From: Xanthoparmelia taractica
Taxonomy: Eukaryota > Ascomycota > Lecanoromycetes > Lecanorales > Parmeliaceae
Length of the DNA stretch: 36,967 bases
Direction of reading: 5' to 3'
Assembly: GCA_033085395.1 (NCBI GenBank)
Contig: JANQBS010000345.1
Span: forward strand, 1-36,967
A model generated the notes under the pieces. The model ran no database searches. It was given only the letters and a program-made list of their open reading frames with translations, and had not been told where the DNA came from. Made by a program: the position numbers and the translations under genes. Below, one piece after another: positions 34,441-36,967 of the stretch (position 1 is its first letter; every line of letters begins with the position of its first letter).

Positions 34441-35477
34441 AGGCGGTTATGGATTAGTCTATATACTCGCTGAGAAGATTTTATTAGATTCGCTATTATT
34501 CGCTATCTTTATTCATAAAACGCTAACTAAATTAAGAGATTCTTCTTCGCTGAGATTAGCCAGAAATTAAGCGAAATAATTATTTAATATTAATATTCTC
34601 TTTTTATTATTTTATTTATTTAGAACGAATTTAAGACTATATAGATTAAGTAACTATCTATCTCGCTGAAACGTCTATGGAGTAAGCGACTTAATTAATA
34701 TATTAATTACTTAATCGACGATAAGTACGAAATTAAGTTTAAATAATTTATTCTTATAGATCTAGTGTATATAGTAATACTAAATATTAATATACTTAAT
34801 TCTTTAATAATATTTAGAGTTCTTAATAAGGATTAAGCTAATCTTATTGTTATTAAGTAGCTATATAAAAGTCTTCTTAGGATTTTAAAAGAATAGTTTT
34901 TTTAATTAGCGAGTCGTCTATATAATAATCTTTATAATCTTAATAAAGATTATATACTTAGTCTTAATAGTAGATATAGCTATATCACGTTACTTCTTAC
35001 TAATCTAAATATATACGATTTAATCTCGCAATAAAACGTAATTATAAATAAATTTACGATTTAATTTATCGTTATTATAGACTAAGTTAGAGTAGATTAT
35101 TAAATTATTATCTCGATAAAAGCGTAGTTTATATTTAATTATTTCGATTACGTATTTAAATACGCGATTAAGTGCATTTATATAACGTATAATTAAATTA
35201 TAATAGTATTAACTTAGCTTCTTAATAACGAAGATTAAGTTAAAACGTATTTTAATTATAAAATATATAAGACTTTTAATTCGTTTTTAATAATCTCGCT
35301 AATTAATTTATTTTTTTTTAAATTAAGCGAGTTAAATAAACTTATATTTATTGATTAAAGTATTAATCGAGATATATTACTTTATATCGTATTGCTAAAG
35401 TATCTTTCTAGCGTATTGTAATTACTTAATTATTAGCGTATTCTTGATTCGATGAATTTAAATACTTGGTATTTAGT

Positions 35478-35754
35478 TACGAGTCGAAAAGATATAATAT
35501 CTATTGAATATAGTCGTTTTTAACTTTTTTTTAACTTTTTTTTAAAAAATTATATCTTTTTAATTTATTTATAGAATTTTATAATTATATAAGCGTTCGC
35601 TTAAGCTTTTTACGTATTTTTAGAATATAAAAAAATATTACGTAATATATTTATTAAAAACTTAATAAAAGTAAGGGATATCTTATATCTTTCGATATAA
35701 TATTCGAAAAACTAATCTTATATTATCAAATATATCATATCTTTTCGACCCGTA
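35478..35754 (-). mobile_element. inverted second copy of the 276-bp MITE-like element
   Basis: This is the reverse complement of 6857-7132 with many transitions. The ends read TACGAGTCGAAAAGATATAA and CATATCTTTTCGACCCGTA, so the terminal repeats are still visible. RIP is heavier here than in the left copy. The flanks (TATTTAGT and TTTATATT) do not form a clean 8-bp duplication. The LTR-like copy begins directly at its right edge. Confidence 0.85.
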
Positions 35755-36095
35755 TTTATATTAATATATATTTCTTCTAGGCGTTCGGAATCGTTTCTTT
35801 ATGCGAATATTATTCTTTTAAAGCGCTAAGATATCGCTATTTAAGAAAAGAAGTAATATTATAAGTATAATAATTATATAGGCCTATAATATTAAGTCGG
35901 CTTATCTTCTTAATTAAGATTACGACTTATTTTTTTAATTAAGACTAGCCTTTATAGATCTTAACGTTTTTTATAAATATTTCTTTTTAGCTAAATAGTT
36001 CTTCTTTAGACTTAATTTATTCGTTATATATTATTATTAACTTAATTTAATTGTAGTTTTAATACTTAATATAAATTTTTAGATAGTTTACGATG
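35755..36095 (+). repeat. Gypsy LTR, inverted copy (possible solo LTR)
   Basis: The reverse complement covers both the sequence shared at 9245-9427 and that at 2838-3075, so it shows the LTR as one unit of roughly 340 bp. The first few bases are missing where the MITE-like element abuts it. No Gypsy interior was recognised beyond 36095, which favours a solo LTR, but degradation makes this uncertain. Confidence 0.65.
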
Positions 36096-36701
36096 TTTAA
36101 TTTAATATCTCGTTGCTTCTTAATTAGAAATACTCTATATATATATTTAAATACTCTCTCTTTATTAAGATCTAATTTCTTTTTAAATTATAGCTTATTA
36201 GATAACTTACTTCCTCTATTTCTCTACGATAATCGATTATATATATAATATATATATATTATAACCTTCGCTTAGAAGGTTAATAATAATTTAAATTAAA
36301 TTAGTATCGATTTAACGAGCGTGATTACGATTCTATTAAATCGTTTGGAAATCTCGTTTTAATATACGATATATATGCTTATAAACTTTATCGTCACACT
36401 TATATCTAGTAATTTTTTCTAAGTATCTTGATACTTCTTCGTATTATTCGTTTTAATCGTTATAATCGATATATAATCTTTTATTAATAGCAATCTAACG
36501 TTATTTAGAAGAAATTTATAAATATTTATCTTTATAACGAGTAAGCGAAGAGATATTTATTTAATCGCCTTATTAATTAGTAATATAAATAGAGTATATT
36601 TCTTTATAATACTTTTAATTAGAAATAACTCTTAAAAATTCATATAAAGTCTCGCTTCGAGTATCGTTATCTTAATCTTAGACTCGCGATTAATTATTCT
36701 A

Positions 36702-36967
36702 ATTACGAGTCGAAAAGGTCTAAAATAATCTAAAATATAGAGTGTCGATATTATATTATAATATAATATAATATTAAGATTATATTATTTGATTTTTATA
36801 AAATAGTTTGAAAGACGTGCTAATATTATAAAATAATCTAAGAAATTTCTAATATATATAGAAATATTTCATATTATATATAGAAATATAGGAAATATAC
36901 TATATATAGAAGAAGTTACTCTATATAGAATTATACGAACGTATTCTAGTTATTATTCTAGTTATTA
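36702..36967 (-). repeat. ~650-bp dispersed repeat, copy D (runs off the window)
   Basis: Reverse complement of 1547-1816 and of 2563-2834, beginning at the shared terminus TACGAGTCGAAAAGGTCT and continuing to the window end at TTCTAGTTATTA. It is presumably longer outside the window. Confidence 0.8.

Larger units (their letters stand above)
34441..36967. other. AT-rich, RIP-degraded repeat block (right)
   Basis: The composition matches 1-11165: AT-rich, poor in CpA/TpG, CpG retained and no ORFs. It carries inverted copies of the three repeat families found on the left, listed separately. I recognise nothing specific in 34441-35477 or 36096-36701. Confidence 0.9.

Overview
This window is nuclear DNA of a filamentous ascomycete (Pezizomycotina). 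The evidence is short GT-AG introns of about 44-86 nt (one of 178 nt) with CTGAC-type branch sites, a HIR1 histone chaperone, a KRE2-type mannosyltransferase, a HeLo-domain protein, and long AT-rich blocks carrying the mark of repeat-induced point mutation (RIP). Protein flavour hints at Leotiomycetes or Sordariomycetes, but I cannot fix the species.

The layout is a gene island between two RIP-degraded repeat blocks. Positions 1-11165 are AT-rich and hold no long ORF. Inside are a minus-strand Ty3/Gypsy retrotransposon (about 2836-9427) whose reverse transcriptase can still be read through RIP stops, a 276-bp inverted-repeat element inserted in it with an 8-bp target duplication (6857-7132), two copies of a ~650-bp repeat, and a less mutated LTR-like sequence (10071-10251). 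Positions 34441-36967 are a second AT-rich block with the same three repeat families in opposite orientation.

The island (about 11170-34440) opens with a ~100-bp tandem repeat, a doubtful small gene, and a coiled-coil gene broken by frame changes whose 5' edge abuts a dispersed copy of the same repeat. Then come, all on the minus strand: a HeLo domain-pseudokinase protein (15373-17262), a GT15 alpha-1,2-mannosyltransferase (18273-20045), HIR1 (20501-23835), an IFI6/IFI27 (ISG12)-like membrane protein (24435-25138), an MDR oxidoreductase pseudogene (25552-26505) and a U1-type zinc-finger splicing-related protein (26942-27920). A plus-strand mitochondrial stomatin-like protein (28235-29536) is divergent from the last. 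It converges on a minus-strand HEXXH zincin-like protein (29821-32453), and a NIP30/PSME3IP1-like protein (32852-33729) closes the island.

The central genes are mostly housekeeping: chromatin assembly, Golgi glycosylation, splicing, mitochondrial inner membrane and proteasome-associated functions. They are not an obvious cluster. The accessory element most worth attention is the HeLo-pseudokinase, whose layout resembles MLKL-type cell-death executors. Gene models with introns were built by eye from splice sites and reading frame; all give lengths divisible by three.
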